A DNA stretch of 64,000 bases from Brienomyrus brachyistius (lineage: Eukaryota > Chordata > Actinopteri > Osteoglossiformes > Mormyridae). Location of the stretch: positions 18,414,349 through 18,478,348 of the forward strand of contig NC_064551.1 in the NCBI RefSeq assembly GCF_023856365.1, in the 5' to 3' direction. The notes beneath the pieces were generated by a model, which worked only from the letters and a program-made list of their open reading frames with translations, searched no databases and had not been told where the DNA came from. The position numbers were made by a program, and so were the translations under genes. Below, in pieces: positions 1 through 11,326 of this stretch. Positions within the stretch are counted from its first letter, which is position 1, and every line of letters starts with the position of its first letter.

Positions 1-235
1 TTTGAATATTTGTGACAGTGCAATTTACATTTGCTTTTAAATGAGTGTGATTTTTGCTTTGTTCATAATTGAGTGATTTTCGTTTGCATGTTTATGATGT
101 AGTGGAAGTTCTGTTTATGATTGAGTGGAATTCTATTCGACTGTTTATAATTGAGTGTGATTTCTATTTGAATGTTTATGACTGGGTGTGATTTCTGCTT
201 GACAGCGATTGATTGTGACTGTGACTCTTTATGAC
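1..235. repeat. Degenerate ~30-bp tandem repeat in dpysl5 intron
   Basis: About six diverged copies of a unit built from 'attgagtgtgatttct' followed by 'tgtttatga' follow one another up to the next exon. It is AT-rich and has no coding potential. It lies in the intron before the first visible dpysl5 exon. Confidence 0.6.
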
Positions 236-278
236 TTTCTGTGAGGCTGTGTAACTGTGACCATGCTCGTGTCCCTAG

Positions 279-1402
279 TGATACTCTGAACGTTGTGGTC
301 TCAGACCACCGTCCCTTCACCACCAAGCAGAAGGCTATGGGCAAAGAGGACTTCACTAAGATTCCACACGGTGTGCCCGGGGTGCAGGATCGGATGAGTG
401 TGGTCTGGGAGCGGGGTGTGGTGAGTGAAGGGGGTGAGGGCTGGCCCAGGAATGCTCTGACGCAGCTGGGCCTTCAATATCTCTGTCTCATCTCCACCAG
501 GTCGGAGGCAAGATGGACGAGAACCGCTTTGTGGCTGTGACAAGCTCTAATGCCGCCAAGATCTACAACCTATACCCCAGGAAGGGCAGGATTATCCCAG
601 GAGCTGATGCTGACGTGGTCGTCTGGGACCCTGACGCAACCAGGTATTTAACACCCCCCAAAGACACACTGACCTGCCTTTAGAAGGTCTCTGGAGTTTA
701 CAGTGGAATAATGTGCTATACACATAGTGTACAGCGCTGTTGTATTGCAAACTGCAGCTAAAATAATACAGGGAGATCTCGCCTGACAGCAGTTATTCGT
801 TTCACAAATCCTTATGCAAGTCAAATTTTACGTATGTCGCATGTACCTTCCCATACCATTCAGGAGAGACCTTATAGCAAATAACATATCAGCCAAAAAT
901 ATATTAGCAATATGTACTAAAAAAAACAGGAAAAGATAAAGTGTAAATTTACTTATGTCATATATATGTCGTCATTTTGCGTCAATGCTTCTGTAAACTC
1001 TGTGTATCTCGGATATTTTTTACGTAACTCAGGATTTACTCAAGTTGCTTTTACGTAAGTCAAGAGCTGCCTGTACACACGTAGTTTCCTAAAACAAAAC
1101 AGTTTTGTAAACCTGCGTGTGTGTGTGTGTGTGACCAGGACTATCTCTGCGAGCACTCAGCTGCAGGGAGGTGACTTCAACCTGTACGAGAGCTTGCGCT
1201 GCCACGGCGTGCCCCTGGTCACCATCAGCCGTGGCAGGGTGGTGTGCGAGAATGGCGTCTTCATGTGTGCCGAGGGCTCCGGGAAATTCTACCCCCTCAG
1301 GACTTTCCCCGACTTCCTCTACAAGAAGATGATCCAGAGGGAAAAGGTAGAGAAATCCAGTTACCATAATGTCTGATCCCTCTCTGATTTCCTCTCTTTT
1401 GA

Positions 1403-1462
<60 letters not shown>

Positions 1463-1571
1463 TTTAATGTGACATTTAAAATTTCAGCTCTTCTAATATT
1501 TTAAGAGCAAAGCTCATTCACAAACTAAATATACACAGTCTACAGTTTATCCATTATATTTTAACAATCTG

Positions 1572-1604
<33 letters not shown>

Positions 1605-2143
1605 CTTCACAGTGTCAGGTCCTGAAAGCAGTGGACCGTGCTCCGTATATCGGAGATGTTGCCATAGTGCATAACTCTGGGAAAAAGGAGACAGGAGGTC
1701 CGGACGCGGACACCCCCACCCGACCCTGTACCCGACATGGGGGCATGAGGGACCTACACGAGTCCAGCTTCAGTCTGTCTGGTAAACAGCTGGAACACAC
1801 ATGGGACACGCGTGTCTGAAGCTCCTCATGCCAAGGGGTGGGACGCAGGGCTGGGACGCAGATATTTAAACTTTGGGAGAGGAATGTTACATTCAGCACG
1901 TTTAACGTATTAAGCATGGGGTTGCAGCTGAATTCATATCCACAGGAAGAGTATCAGTTCTCAACATATTAAAATATCAGGAAATCAACAAGTTATCAGT
2001 AAATTATCCCAACTTGGAAGTAAAATATTTAAAATAAGTCTGTTCATCCCCTTTCAGGGACCCAGGTGGATGATCACGTTCCAAAGAGGTCTTCAGCCAG
2101 GATTCTGGCTCCCCCAGGTGGCCGGTCCAGTGGCATCTGGTAA
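279..2143 (+). CDS. dpysl5: Dihydropyrimidinase-like 5 (CRMP5), C-terminal half
   Basis: Five 3'-terminal exons are visible: 279-420, 501-643, 1139-1346, 1613 (or 1619)-1781 and 2058-2143, all with GT-AG borders and matching phases. They encode about 246-248 residues against roughly 564 for the whole family member; the 5' part lies outside the window. The translation contains the collapsin-response-mediator segments [38 protein letters not shown] and [15 protein letters not shown], and ends in GGRSSGIW, the tail I associate with DPYSL5 rather than DPYSL1-4. CRMPs are cytosolic, catalytically inactive relatives of dihydropyrimidinase that bind tubulin and act in axon guidance and neurite growth. 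The fourth exon has two in-frame acceptors 6 nt apart, and two exons are preceded by (GT)n tracts instead of pyrimidine tracts. Confidence 0.95.
1115..1133. repeat. (GT)n microsatellite touching a splice acceptor
   Basis: About nine GT units are followed directly by GACCAG and the dpysl5 exon at 1139. The repeat takes the place of the polypyrimidine tract. Confidence 0.85.
1402..1460. repeat. Compound (CA)n(TA)n microsatellite
   Basis: About sixteen CA units run into about eleven TA units in the dpysl5 intron, starting some 55 bp after the donor at 1347. Confidence 0.9.
1573..1603. repeat. (GT)n microsatellite before a dpysl5 acceptor
   Basis: About fifteen GT units end 10-15 bp before the tandem acceptors at 1612 and 1618. 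Confidence 0.9.
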
Positions 2144-3950
2144 CCACGGAAACAACCACAGCGGGACCAAGCGCAAGACCTGCAGTTCAGTACAGTGCTA
2201 CTATGATACAACACAAACACATCAGTCTTCAGTAAATTAATGTCCAACCAGAAAAAAACTGCACTGATTTTGTTTTGAAAAAACGCTATAATCTCTGAAA
2301 CACATTTTATGAAGGAAAGAAAATTGCACCATTTCCTGAGAAGGTTTTACAATGAATTTTAGATTTTACCCACCAATGTGGTCTTAGAGAAAAGGCTCGT
2401 TATGAAATTTGACTTTTTCATGGATGCTGCGCATATGTGAATGATAAAACCAGTACAGTTTTTATTGGTTTGGTGTTGACTGGGGTAATTTATCGATACT
2501 AGGAACAGACAAAATACATAGATATGTATAGATGTAGGGTAGTCATGATGCGATGTGATTTCTGTTATGGTGTCTTCTTGGGTACATATGAAAAAGTAAA
2601 CCCTCCGACTTATTTATCTATCATCTGTGAGGAGTTTCAGCCAAGGAACCTGGATCCTCTAATGAAGTCCCTCAAGCCCCTTGCTTTGATGTGAGCATCC
2701 AGATTCCTGTTGAGTTGCACGTTGCCGTTCTTTAATATGACCTCCTGTAGTTATACTGCACACCCCTAACCATCGCACTCGCTGTGTCCTTACAGTCTGC
2801 TCAGGCACCCGTACTTAACATTGTGTTCATTTTTTGAAGCCCAAGAGAAACAAAATCCAAAGGCTTCATTACATTTTTCTATATACTTTTAGCAGGTCCA
2901 TTCTGTACTTGTCACCGAGACTTAGTCTGTTATCTGACAAGCACGAACCAGTCCATATACACTTGTAGGGCATGTGGTTTTTGGCAGGATCGGCAGCCAT
3001 GTTTACAGAGAACACGCTCCCATTTCTCCTTCCCGAAGCAGGTCCATGTCACGTGACTGGGGTGACACCTTCCTTGGACAGCCATCTGTCTTGCTTTGTA
3101 CATCCTTATATGTGACTTGCCTGTCTTCAGTTGATTTCCCTGTTTCATTTTCTCGGTTTGGGTCATGGACGACAATGCTTTTGCTTTCTGTTGACTGTAA
3201 AAGTGATATTTGCGTTTGCATATTTGAGTATTTCATGCAGCTACGCGGCCGTCATGCAGCTACGCGGCCGTCCAGCACTACTTTCTGTCCTCCATATGAT
3301 CACATATCTTTTCCAAAAAATAGACCAACACAGATGCAGTGACCTGAATCCTTTCAGCAGTTTTAAGTGACGTTAGCAGTGAATCACAGTGTGTTTCCAG
3401 ATCCTTCGCTTCACATACACGTCCACAGAGACTATATTCCATTGGATGGGCTCTGTGTCTTATGCAGTGTATGGTCTAGGTGCTTACAGTGAGTGTTAGG
3501 GTTCAAACTGCCACCAGAATGTTCCAGTACTACAACACCTATGGTCACATGACAGGCCTATTTTTTATTTATTTATTTTTTAAGGGGGGTGGCTGTTCTG
3601 TTACCAGGATCTGTTCTGCAGTCAGTGGGGGAAGGTGGATGTGTAACCCACACCTTGTTCTGTTTTCCAAAGCTGACGGCATGTTATTATGAGACCTGCA
3701 TGAACGGCATGACAACAGAGAGGGCTCCAGGGGAGGGGCAGGAACAGCATAGGCAAGCCGGGGAGCATGATCACTGCGTTACTGAACGCTAACATTTTAG
3801 AGAGAAATGGCTTTTAGCCAGGGCTCTGGTCACCTGTCACCTGAAAAGGTTCTCTTCACATATTCCCAGTTTATCCATAACGTGTTATTTAAAGTGCTTT
3901 AAGCCTTTGTTATGACTTGTGAGTATCAATAAAGGTGTATATGATCAAAA
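2144..3950 (+). other. dpysl5: dpysl5 3' untranslated region
   Basis: There is no further coding sequence between the TAA at 2141-2143 and the poly(A) signal at 3928-3933, about 1.8 kb away. A 19-bp stretch containing 'cagctacgcggccgtc' is duplicated in tandem at 3237-3274. The exact 3' end is inferred. Confidence 0.6.
3928..3933 (+). terminator. Poly(A) signal AATAAA, dpysl5
   Basis: A canonical hexamer on the same strand, 1.8 kb after the dpysl5 stop and before the CpG-rich mapre3 promoter region. Confidence 0.65.
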
Positions 3951-4789
3951 GGACTGGGAATGCCTCTGTTTGAGGTGGAAGCAGCTTCGCCTCCTATTCA
4001 CACGGTCTCATTCGGAGGCTTACGTCATGCTTTTTGTCTGACGTCATCTCGTGACGCCTCCACGCTGCTTTGGGGGGGGGGGGGGGGAGTTCAGTAGAGG
4101 TTCCTCTGATGCCCTTTCACTGTCACCACAACGCACAGCAAGAAAATGTGCACGGGCATAAACAACTTTCAACTGGTGCTGGAAGATTTTTAAAATAACA
4201 TTTTTAATTGCCGCAGTTTGTTTTATTTTTGTAGTTATTTTTTCAAAAAGGCACTTTGTGAAAAGGTCTGTGATTGTATGTATCTGTAGAGACTTGTGTT
4301 GAAAGGTGAACTTTACGTACTGGTTTGTTTCTTATCACCGAATGAGTGTGAAATAAACCACCGAATTCTCAAAAGCCCTTCATCTTTCCATCCTTATTTT
4401 AAAATTGCTTTATTATTATGTGCCGAACACTGCAGTAGGTACAATTCACCCGGACACACCAGTTCAAGTATAACCTAGAAACAACCTTAATGTCTTCATT
4501 ATAGGTCACATAACCTGCATCCGTGTCATATGTTTTATTATCAAAATAGCGACCTTATATTAAATAGTGACAAATAAATAGCATAATTTCAAATTAAGCG
4601 GCCCATCGGAAAAAACAGCGATTTTAATGGTTGTCGCAAGACGATGATATAAAAATTAAATGAAGTCTGAAATAACAAAAAAAAAAAACGTTCGTACAAT
4701 ATAATATGTAGGCCTACTTATTCGTGTGCAGACCGATTAAATATTAAAAATCTTTCACAGAAACATAACAAATAATATTTCGATCTTGT
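3951..4789. other. Intergenic spacer
   Basis: This is the spacer between dpysl5 and mapre3. It holds a homopolymeric G run near 4072-4088 and AT-rich sequence. I see no gene or recognisable element. Confidence 0.5.
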
Positions 4790-5140
4790 GAGGAAGAAAG
4801 CCGAAGCCACCGTGCGTTTAATCCCAAAGCGAGCACCTGCGCGTCGTGTGCGCGCAGCGTGTGAACACGCACGGAAAGTGCCGAGCGCGTTCTTTGCCTA
4901 CCCTCACCGTAGGGGCACCTGCGCAGCTCGCACATGCACTCTCCTGGACGTGCGTCGGCGCCGGTCGGGTGCGGAGCGGCGGCTGCTGGACTGCGGCGGG
5001 GGGTCTCTTCTGGGACGCGGTGAGTAGCACGGATGAAAACGTCTGGCCCCTGTGACGGAGCGGTGCGGACACGGAGGAGGGTGTCCGGCCGCCGCCAGAG
5101 ACACGGCGCGCCGCTTGCCTGACATTTCTCCCGGAGGCCT
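4790..5140 (+). promoter_or_regulatory. mapre3: CpG island and noncoding first exon of mapre3
   Basis: A sharply GC- and CpG-rich block sits in AT-rich surroundings. It contains a consensus donor, GACGCG|GTGAGT, at 5019/5020, which suits a noncoding first exon spliced to the ATG-bearing exon at 13428. The assignment to mapre3 rests on strand, position and the usual noncoding first exon of that gene. The transcription start cannot be fixed by eye. Confidence 0.6.
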
Positions 5141-7005
5141 GCAAAGGAGGCCAAGTTCATTGCATTTTCATTGCATTGCATTGCATTTACATTGCATTTA
5201 CATTTCGTTTGCTGTCTGGGGCACAGCCGCCGTCCCCATGCGATGTTTTCACATCGGTTTATAATTTACGCGTTTTCATATATTTATAAATGAGTAAATT
5301 ACCAATGTGTCTAACTTCCAGCCCCTGCTCCGTTACTGATTACACCATCGACTTACGTGGTTTATTTACCCGGTTGCTCCGCTATAGCGGGTTAGCTCGT
5401 GCGCTTTGGCGCTGACGGATGTTTCCGCAGAGCGGTGACTGGTTCCTCCAGCATAGAACTGCAGCATCACTTTCTCTCGTGGGATTTGAACCAACAGTTT
5501 TAAGGTTAGGCGGCTGTGTCCCATGACGCCCCCTTCTTCTCATTCCTTACAGTCGTATTAAATAAGTTATGTTATAGATGACATTACAGCAAAACAGTAC
5601 TGATACAAACGGGATACCATGTCTCTGTGCAGGTATAGCCTAAGGTAGTTTAATCTCAAGGTTATCTATGTGACTATGCAAATAGGTCCCAAATTCTCCT
5701 TTCAGTTACTTATATGCTTATCTGTCCCCGTTCAATAAATAATAATTTCATCTAACTTCAGAAATCGACAGTTCTGCAGATAAAATTAAGATTTTTTCTT
5801 TGTATGTTTAAGTTCATCGTGTTCATGTATAAATTGTATAATCTAGGTTGATTGAATATAGATCTTAATTGGTTAATTGGTGAGTTAGTAGCATTTAAAA
5901 TTATTTTGCCTCATGACTGAAATGAATAAGGAAGTTTAAGCAGGAGGGTGTTGGATCTTTACCTGGGATATACATATTTTCTGTCCATGACTTCACGCTT
6001 CACGCACCGAGTGACACACAGACAGGGTCAGTATCCCAGCATGCCGAGACCGCTGTCAGTCCCTCGCTCAGTTGTCTGCAGGCTGCACCGCTGCTGAGTA
6101 GAAGACGCTGGGCGGAGGTGAAGCGATCATGGGGTGGTTCAGGGTAGGCATGCTGGGGTCCTGAGGTAGACTAGGGACTTGCTGCTCACTGTTAAGGCAG
6201 CTGACTACTTGAGATGCATGACTTGCCGGTTAGCATATTGATTCGTTAAAAATCAGGACCTTGCATTCGGTTCAATGTGTCTGTCAGGCCACGGGCGGGA
6301 AGTGGCTCAGACACAGTTATTGGTATCTGACATAGGTATCGCTAATATTACTACATAAATTATCAGTATCGGCCGAAATTTCTACATCGACGGACCGCCG
6401 CTGATGCCGTTGGATATCTGTCATATTGCTGTCCCGTTGGGAGCGGGGTGTGGTGCTACAGGCGGCCATCCTCTTCGCCTCCCCGAATCAGCTGTCTGTT
6501 GGCCTGCCCAGCCTGGATGGGGAAGGTATTTAGTGCCACACAGAAGCCCCTGATTCAGCTCAATCCCCAGAGACGCTGTGTGACAATGTCGCATGTGCGC
6601 TGCACTGATTTGGCCCACATGTCTCTGTTCCGGGTCGCCTGATCCACTGCGTCAGTGGGGGTCGCCAGCTGTGCCTGTTCTTCACCGAGGGCTGCCCTGT
6701 GCCAGTCCAGGCCAGTGGCACACTGGCCAAGGTAACTTCACTCTGCAGGGCTTTTTACAGTGTGTCTGCCGCTGGGATGGAATAGATCCGGACATCTTAT
6801 GGTGCAGCTGATGTGATGGTATGTCAGTGCTCACCAGTTCACACTCAGGGTTTGCAGAATGCAGAGCTGGGTTGGCAAGAGGGGCCTGTTACAGGATACA
6901 GAACAGAGCACAGCGCAGTAGAGGACACAGCCCGCATGAGGACTCGGTGTAAGCCAGTGTGTGCGCAGATTGAGTATAGTGCACTTGTGTCAGTGTAATT
7001 TGGTC
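5141..7005. other. mapre3 intron 1, 5' part
   Basis: Short TTGCAT-rich repeats lie at 5158-5205. The rest, including mildly GC-rich sequence at 6000-6800, has no gene or element that I recognise. Short ORFs here lack family features. Confidence 0.45.
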
Positions 7006-7007
7006 TG

Positions 7008-7410
7008 TGAGCAGGTTGAGTATAGTGTACTCATCACTGTGATTTGGTCTGTGAGCAGGTTGAGTATAGTGTACTCATCACTGATTTGGTCTGTGAGCAG
7101 GTTGAGTATAGTGTACTCATCACTGTGATTTGGTTTGTGAGCAGGTTGAGTATAGTGTACTCATCACTGTGATTTGGTCTGTGAGCAGGTTGAGTATAGT
7201 GTACTCATCACTGTGATTTGGTCTGTGAGCAGGTTGAGTATAGTGTACTCATCACTGTGATTTGGTTTGTGAGCAGGTTGAGTATAGTGTACTCATCACT
7301 GTGATTTGGTCTGTGAGCAGGTTGAGTATAGTGTACTCATCACTGTGATTTGGTCTGTGAGCAGGTTGAGTATAGTGTACTCATCACTGTGATTTGGTGT
7401 GTGAGCAGGT
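7008..7410. repeat. 44-bp minisatellite in mapre3 intron 1
   Basis: Nine near-identical copies of a unit containing 'gtgagcaggttgagtatag' and 'tgtactcatcact' stand head to tail; one copy is 2 bp shorter. Diverged copies extend the array on both sides, to about 6950 on the left and about 7560 on the right. Confidence 0.95.
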
Positions 7411-7976
7411 GAGATGTAATTTTATGGGTATAATTTGCTTTGTGAGTAGGCTCAGTGTAGTGTACTTTTAACTGTATGTTTCTGTCAGCAAGCAGGCTGA
7501 CAATAGTGTATTTTTATCACTGTAGTTCTGTCTGTTACCAGGAAGAGGGTGGTGTACTCCTGGTGTAAGTCATTCCATGCGTTCATGCGTGCTTTTACCA
7601 TATGGTAAGATTCCTGTGAAAAGCACGGCTCGATCGTGCAGGTTGATGTTCCTAATAATGTTTGGCTGTTTCTAAACAGCAGCAAGGACTCCCCTTTCTT
7701 AAACAGTGGTTTCCTTTAATTGTTCAGGAAATGTTCTGCCTCTAAAAATGAAGCATACCACTGGGTGTGGGACTGACATAAGCAGTTCAGAGGGCAACAA
7801 GCTTAATCTTCCCATTTAGAATCGGCCATATAAGTAAGGCAGCAGAAAGTAATGCAACGACTGCACTGAGGACGTATTAGACTGAATACACGCTATTTCT
7901 CTGTGCTCTGACGTTTTACAGCAGGGCCTCATTAACTCTCACATCCTTAAATGCCAGATCACGAGTACAAACAGCC

Positions 7977-8370
7977 GAAATGAGTTTCCTCCGCAGGGTG
8001 GCTGGGCTCTCCCTTGGAGATAGGGTGAGAAACTCGGTCATTCAGGAGGGACTCAGAGTAGAGCCGCTGCTCCTCCGCATTGAGAGGAGCCAGATGAGGT
8101 GGCTCGGGCATCTGCTTAGGATGCCTCCTGGACACCTCCGTGGTGAGGTATTCCGGGCATGTCCCACTAGGAGGAGGCCCCGGGGAAGACCCAAAACACG
8201 CTGAAGGGACTATGTCTCTTGGCTGACCTGGGAACGCCTTGGGATTCCCCCAGAGGAGCTGGAAGAAGTGGCTGGGGAGAGGGAAGTCTGGGTTTCCCTG
8301 CTGAGACTGCTGCTCCTGCGACCCGACCTCGGATAAGCGGAAGATGATGGATGGATTGATGGATGGATAA
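7977..8370 (+). mobile_element. LINE 3' fragment (end of reverse-transcriptase ORF)
   Basis: The frame from 7980 encodes a peptide containing RIERSQMRWLGHLLRMPPG and RRRPRGRPKTR, the stereotyped C-terminal end of fish non-LTR retrotransposon ORF2. After an in-frame stop, shifted sequence continues the same protein. The element ends in a GATGGATGG-type tail at 8345-8370, typical of its 3' terminus. It is 5'-truncated and inactive. The clade (L2/Rex-like) is not certain. Confidence 0.8.
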
Positions 8371-8688
8371 ATGCCAGGCTTCAGCTGCTGCCTTTTATCA
8401 AACGTTTCCATCAAACATTTGAGCCATTTCATGTCTGGCTTTGGTGCACTTGATCTAAGTGGAGGGTTTGGGTGAAAAGGGCAAGTTGCTGACTGGAATC
8501 CAGAGCTGATCCACTCTGTGAGTAGGAAGGAGATGTGGTTCTGGGTGGCCGGTATGGTGGGCTTAGTGAGTCTGCAGTCTGTCCCAGGAAACTCAAGGAA
8601 CACCCTAGGTGAGAAGCCAGTACTTCACAGGGAAACCCCGTATAGACACAGAGAGAATCCACACACACTAGGTTATGAGTAGGAATCG

Positions 8689-8924
8689 CTCATAGGAGTT
8701 TTACTTACACAAAAATGTTCTGAGGGCAGAACGAAAAATTATTGGTTCAGAGAGATAACCAATTGGATTGTAGAAGGGGCTGGACCAAGCAACTAGAGTA
8801 AGTGGGACTAAGACATTTGATTATTTAGCCCTGCCTCCTCTACAGTCTGATTGGTTATCTCTGTCAACCAATCATTTTTCTTTCTGCCCTCAGAACATTT
8901 TTGTGCAAGTAAAGCTCCCATGAG
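8689..8924. mobile_element. Foldback MITE with ~73-bp terminal inverted repeats
   Basis: The left arm (reading ...GGAGTTTTACTTACAC..., AAAAATGTTCTGAGGGCAGA, AGAGATAACCAAT) is repeated in inverted order on the right arm from about 8852 to 8924, at roughly 85-90% identity over about 73 bp. The centre is about 90 bp and non-coding. This is the structure of a nonautonomous foldback DNA transposon. Superfamily unassigned. Confidence 0.85.
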
Positions 8925-9774
8925 TGTAGGAGTCGAACTTCCAATGTTGGAGGTGTGGGGACACAGTGCCACCCACTGTATCACCCAGAGTATACTTTAG
9001 TTTTTTTTTTTTTTAATCAAATACTCTGCCCTGCTTTTCCCAAACCCTTTGCACATTATGCGATTACCACTGAAAATGAGCTGCCTTCTGTGAGGGCAGG
9101 TTTTCCCCAGAGGGCCTGGTCCTTGGTCATGCTTTCATACCATAATCACCATCCCACCAATGTAAGTCTCCTTGGAAATGCTCAAACAGGCTGCCTTGTA
9201 CAATCGGCAGGGTGCTTCTGATTAGGGTTTATGACCTGAACTCTGAGAAGAACCACTTGTTTTGTTTGCCATTTGGAGCATAATCATGTTTGGCAAAAGA
9301 GAGAACAATCTAGAAAGTCCTCTCCCAAGAACAGCCTAAGGGATTATTTTAAGGTCTTTGGTGAGTCAAATAGGTTCTTACCTGAATCTGGGTGTCCTTT
9401 TTCTAGGAATCCGTGGAACAAGGATTTTACAGCACGCCAGGACAAGGTTCAAGGTGGGTCGCATCGGGCAGAGCCGCTGATGTTGTCTCCTGCATTTTAT
9501 GACCTGTATAGTCAGCTGAGGTTGTGTGTGAGATGTGTATTGTGTTGTACACACGTAGATGTAATTATTGTGCAAGCTAAGTGGCTCAAATGGGTCCACT
9601 TGTAAAGGAGGTCGATCCCTCTGCTCATTGCCTGCCTGGCCACTATCCGACTCTCCATCAGCTTGTGCTGGCTCGTGTTTGCGTGCTTCCATTGTACAGA
9701 TTAGCATTTCGCCTGCTTGTTTGGCAGCCTTATGCCACAGATTTGAGATATCCTTTGATAGCTTAAATATATGT

Positions 9775-9857
9775 CCTTTGGTAGCTCAGTTAATAGAGCA
9801 TAGGACTGTAGAGGAAAGACACTGCCATCCTTAGGTCGCTGGTGCGAATATTTGGAG
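9775..9857 (+). pseudogene. tRNA-Tyr(GTA) pseudogene retaining an intron-like insert
   Basis: The sequence GTAGCTCAGTTAATAGAGCA, then GGACTGTAG, a 15-17-nt insert, and ATCCTTAGGTCGCTGG follows the intact tRNA-Tyr gene at 31798 in order and spacing. The B box is broken (GGTGCGAATAT instead of GGTTCGAATCC) and the acceptor stem no longer pairs. Because the intron is retained, it derives from a gene copy, not from mature tRNA. Confidence 0.8.
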
Positions 9858-9859
9858 TG

Positions 9860-10045
9860 GTGTGTGGCTTAACAGGTTAGGGGGTGCTGTTTGTGACTGG
9901 AAGGTTGCTGGTTCAGATCCCTGTGTGATTTTGCTATTGGGCCCTTGAGCGAGGCGCTTAACCCCCAGTTGCTCCAGGGACAGTCTGACCCTGCTTTCCC
10001 GAAACAAAAACAAAATACGTCACTTTGGATAAAATAAATAAATTA
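9860..10045 (+). mobile_element. tRNA-derived SINE
   Basis: A tRNA-like head (B-box-like GGTTCAGATCC near 9910) is followed by the fish SINE core (GGGCCCTTGAGCGAGGCGC, TAACCCCCAGTTGCTCCAG) and an A/T-rich tail ending near 10045. Relatives lie at about 11537, 22105 and 51216. Confidence 0.75.
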
Positions 10046-11320
10046 AAATGTAAATGAGGTCTGAGCTATCCCTTAGAATGTTCTAGTCCCAATGGAGGAG
10101 AAGGCCAAATTCCAGTAGTTGATGTCTCTGTGGCAGACAGAAGGATCTGTGTTGGATCTCCAAGCTTGCTTAATCCTGTAGGCACTGGGTGTCCCTGTGT
10201 GCTTGTGCCAGGCCCAGAAGGAACCAGGTCAATACCTTTTGTAAGCCTTGTATTTCTCGAAGGACAATGGGAGTCACCATCAGCTGCACTGGATACAAAA
10301 CAGATGGATTAATGTGGAGTTTGGCTACAGGAATCTGTCGGTCACTGTATACTGGTAACACTGACAGATTTCTGATATGTCCTCAGCAAAGCTTTTGTTT
10401 TGAGTCACCTGGCCTCACTAAGTGCTCAGTACAGCCTGCTGCTAATCATTGACCACATTGTACCCGTCTGTGGGCATGAGCCTGTTTTAGGATTAACCAG
10501 CAGGCTCCCCCAGAAAACCTGAGAGAGAATGCCTCACGACAGCAGGCGTCGCTGGCTTTCCTCTAGGCACCAAGGGTGTTACCGGCACTCAAACGATGCA
10601 TTTGCATGAGGCCCCCTGTTGGCCACAAACAGTCACTACACTAAATATGAAATAAATGCATTCCCTACTTAGGAGACGCCAAAGCAGCATGTTCTGCTAA
10701 CCAGCTAGCTACCTATGATGTTCTGACTGCACTCACTAGCTATTTATTTAGTTTTTGAAAAGCCTGGGGGGGGGAGTGACTTTTTGAGTGGGTCACCAGA
10801 AACAAGAACATCCCAGCCCTGCCCTTTCACACGCTTGCATCCTGAGTGTCCGTGCAGCTGCATTCAGCCCATTCCGGTGTGTCCGGAAAACAGGGAAACG
10901 CATCCTGTAGATCAGAGGGAGTCCGAGTCCATGAATTGGGCTCTTAGCTGTTGGGTATGCAACTCAGACTTCAGTTGTATTTCACTCGAGCATATTGTAT
11001 TATTAGCATTACAAGATTAGCATCAGCTGTGCAGTAGATGTACAGTGAGCACACAGAATGTGCACTTGTTTACAAAAAGGATTAAAAGGGGCTTAGTGTC
11101 ACAGCCAGATTCCCACCGAGGTCAGAGAATGCACGGTGTCTGTCACAGTGCTGAAAATGCGTCTGACGACAGGAGGATTAACGGAGGTGTGCGGCTGTAA
11201 ATAGACCCTGTCACTCAGCAGCGGCAAATCGTCTTTGCTGTGTTTATTCAGATATAAACCCTGTGTTTTTTATTATCTGTTACACACAGCAGAGGCAGCA
11301 GGCAGGTTGAATGGTGTGAC
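10046..11320. other. mapre3 intron 1, middle part
   Basis: I see no gene or well-defined repeat. Short open frames here are unsupported. Confidence 0.4.
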
Positions 11321-11326
11321 AGTGCT

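Noticed and set aside
4744..5181. Arg-rich frames on both strands near 4.8-5.2 kb
   Set aside because: They result from CpG-island composition, which removes stop codons. The block is better explained as the mapre3 promoter and noncoding exon.
7008..7410. CRISPR-like regular repeat array
   Set aside because: The copies are contiguous without unique spacers, and the genome is a vertebrate's. It is a minisatellite. The same applies to 13553-14582.
7959..8603. 214-codon minus-strand frame
   Set aside because: It is antisense to the LINE 3' fragment at 7977-8370, whose plus-strand translation is recognisable; the minus frame matches nothing.
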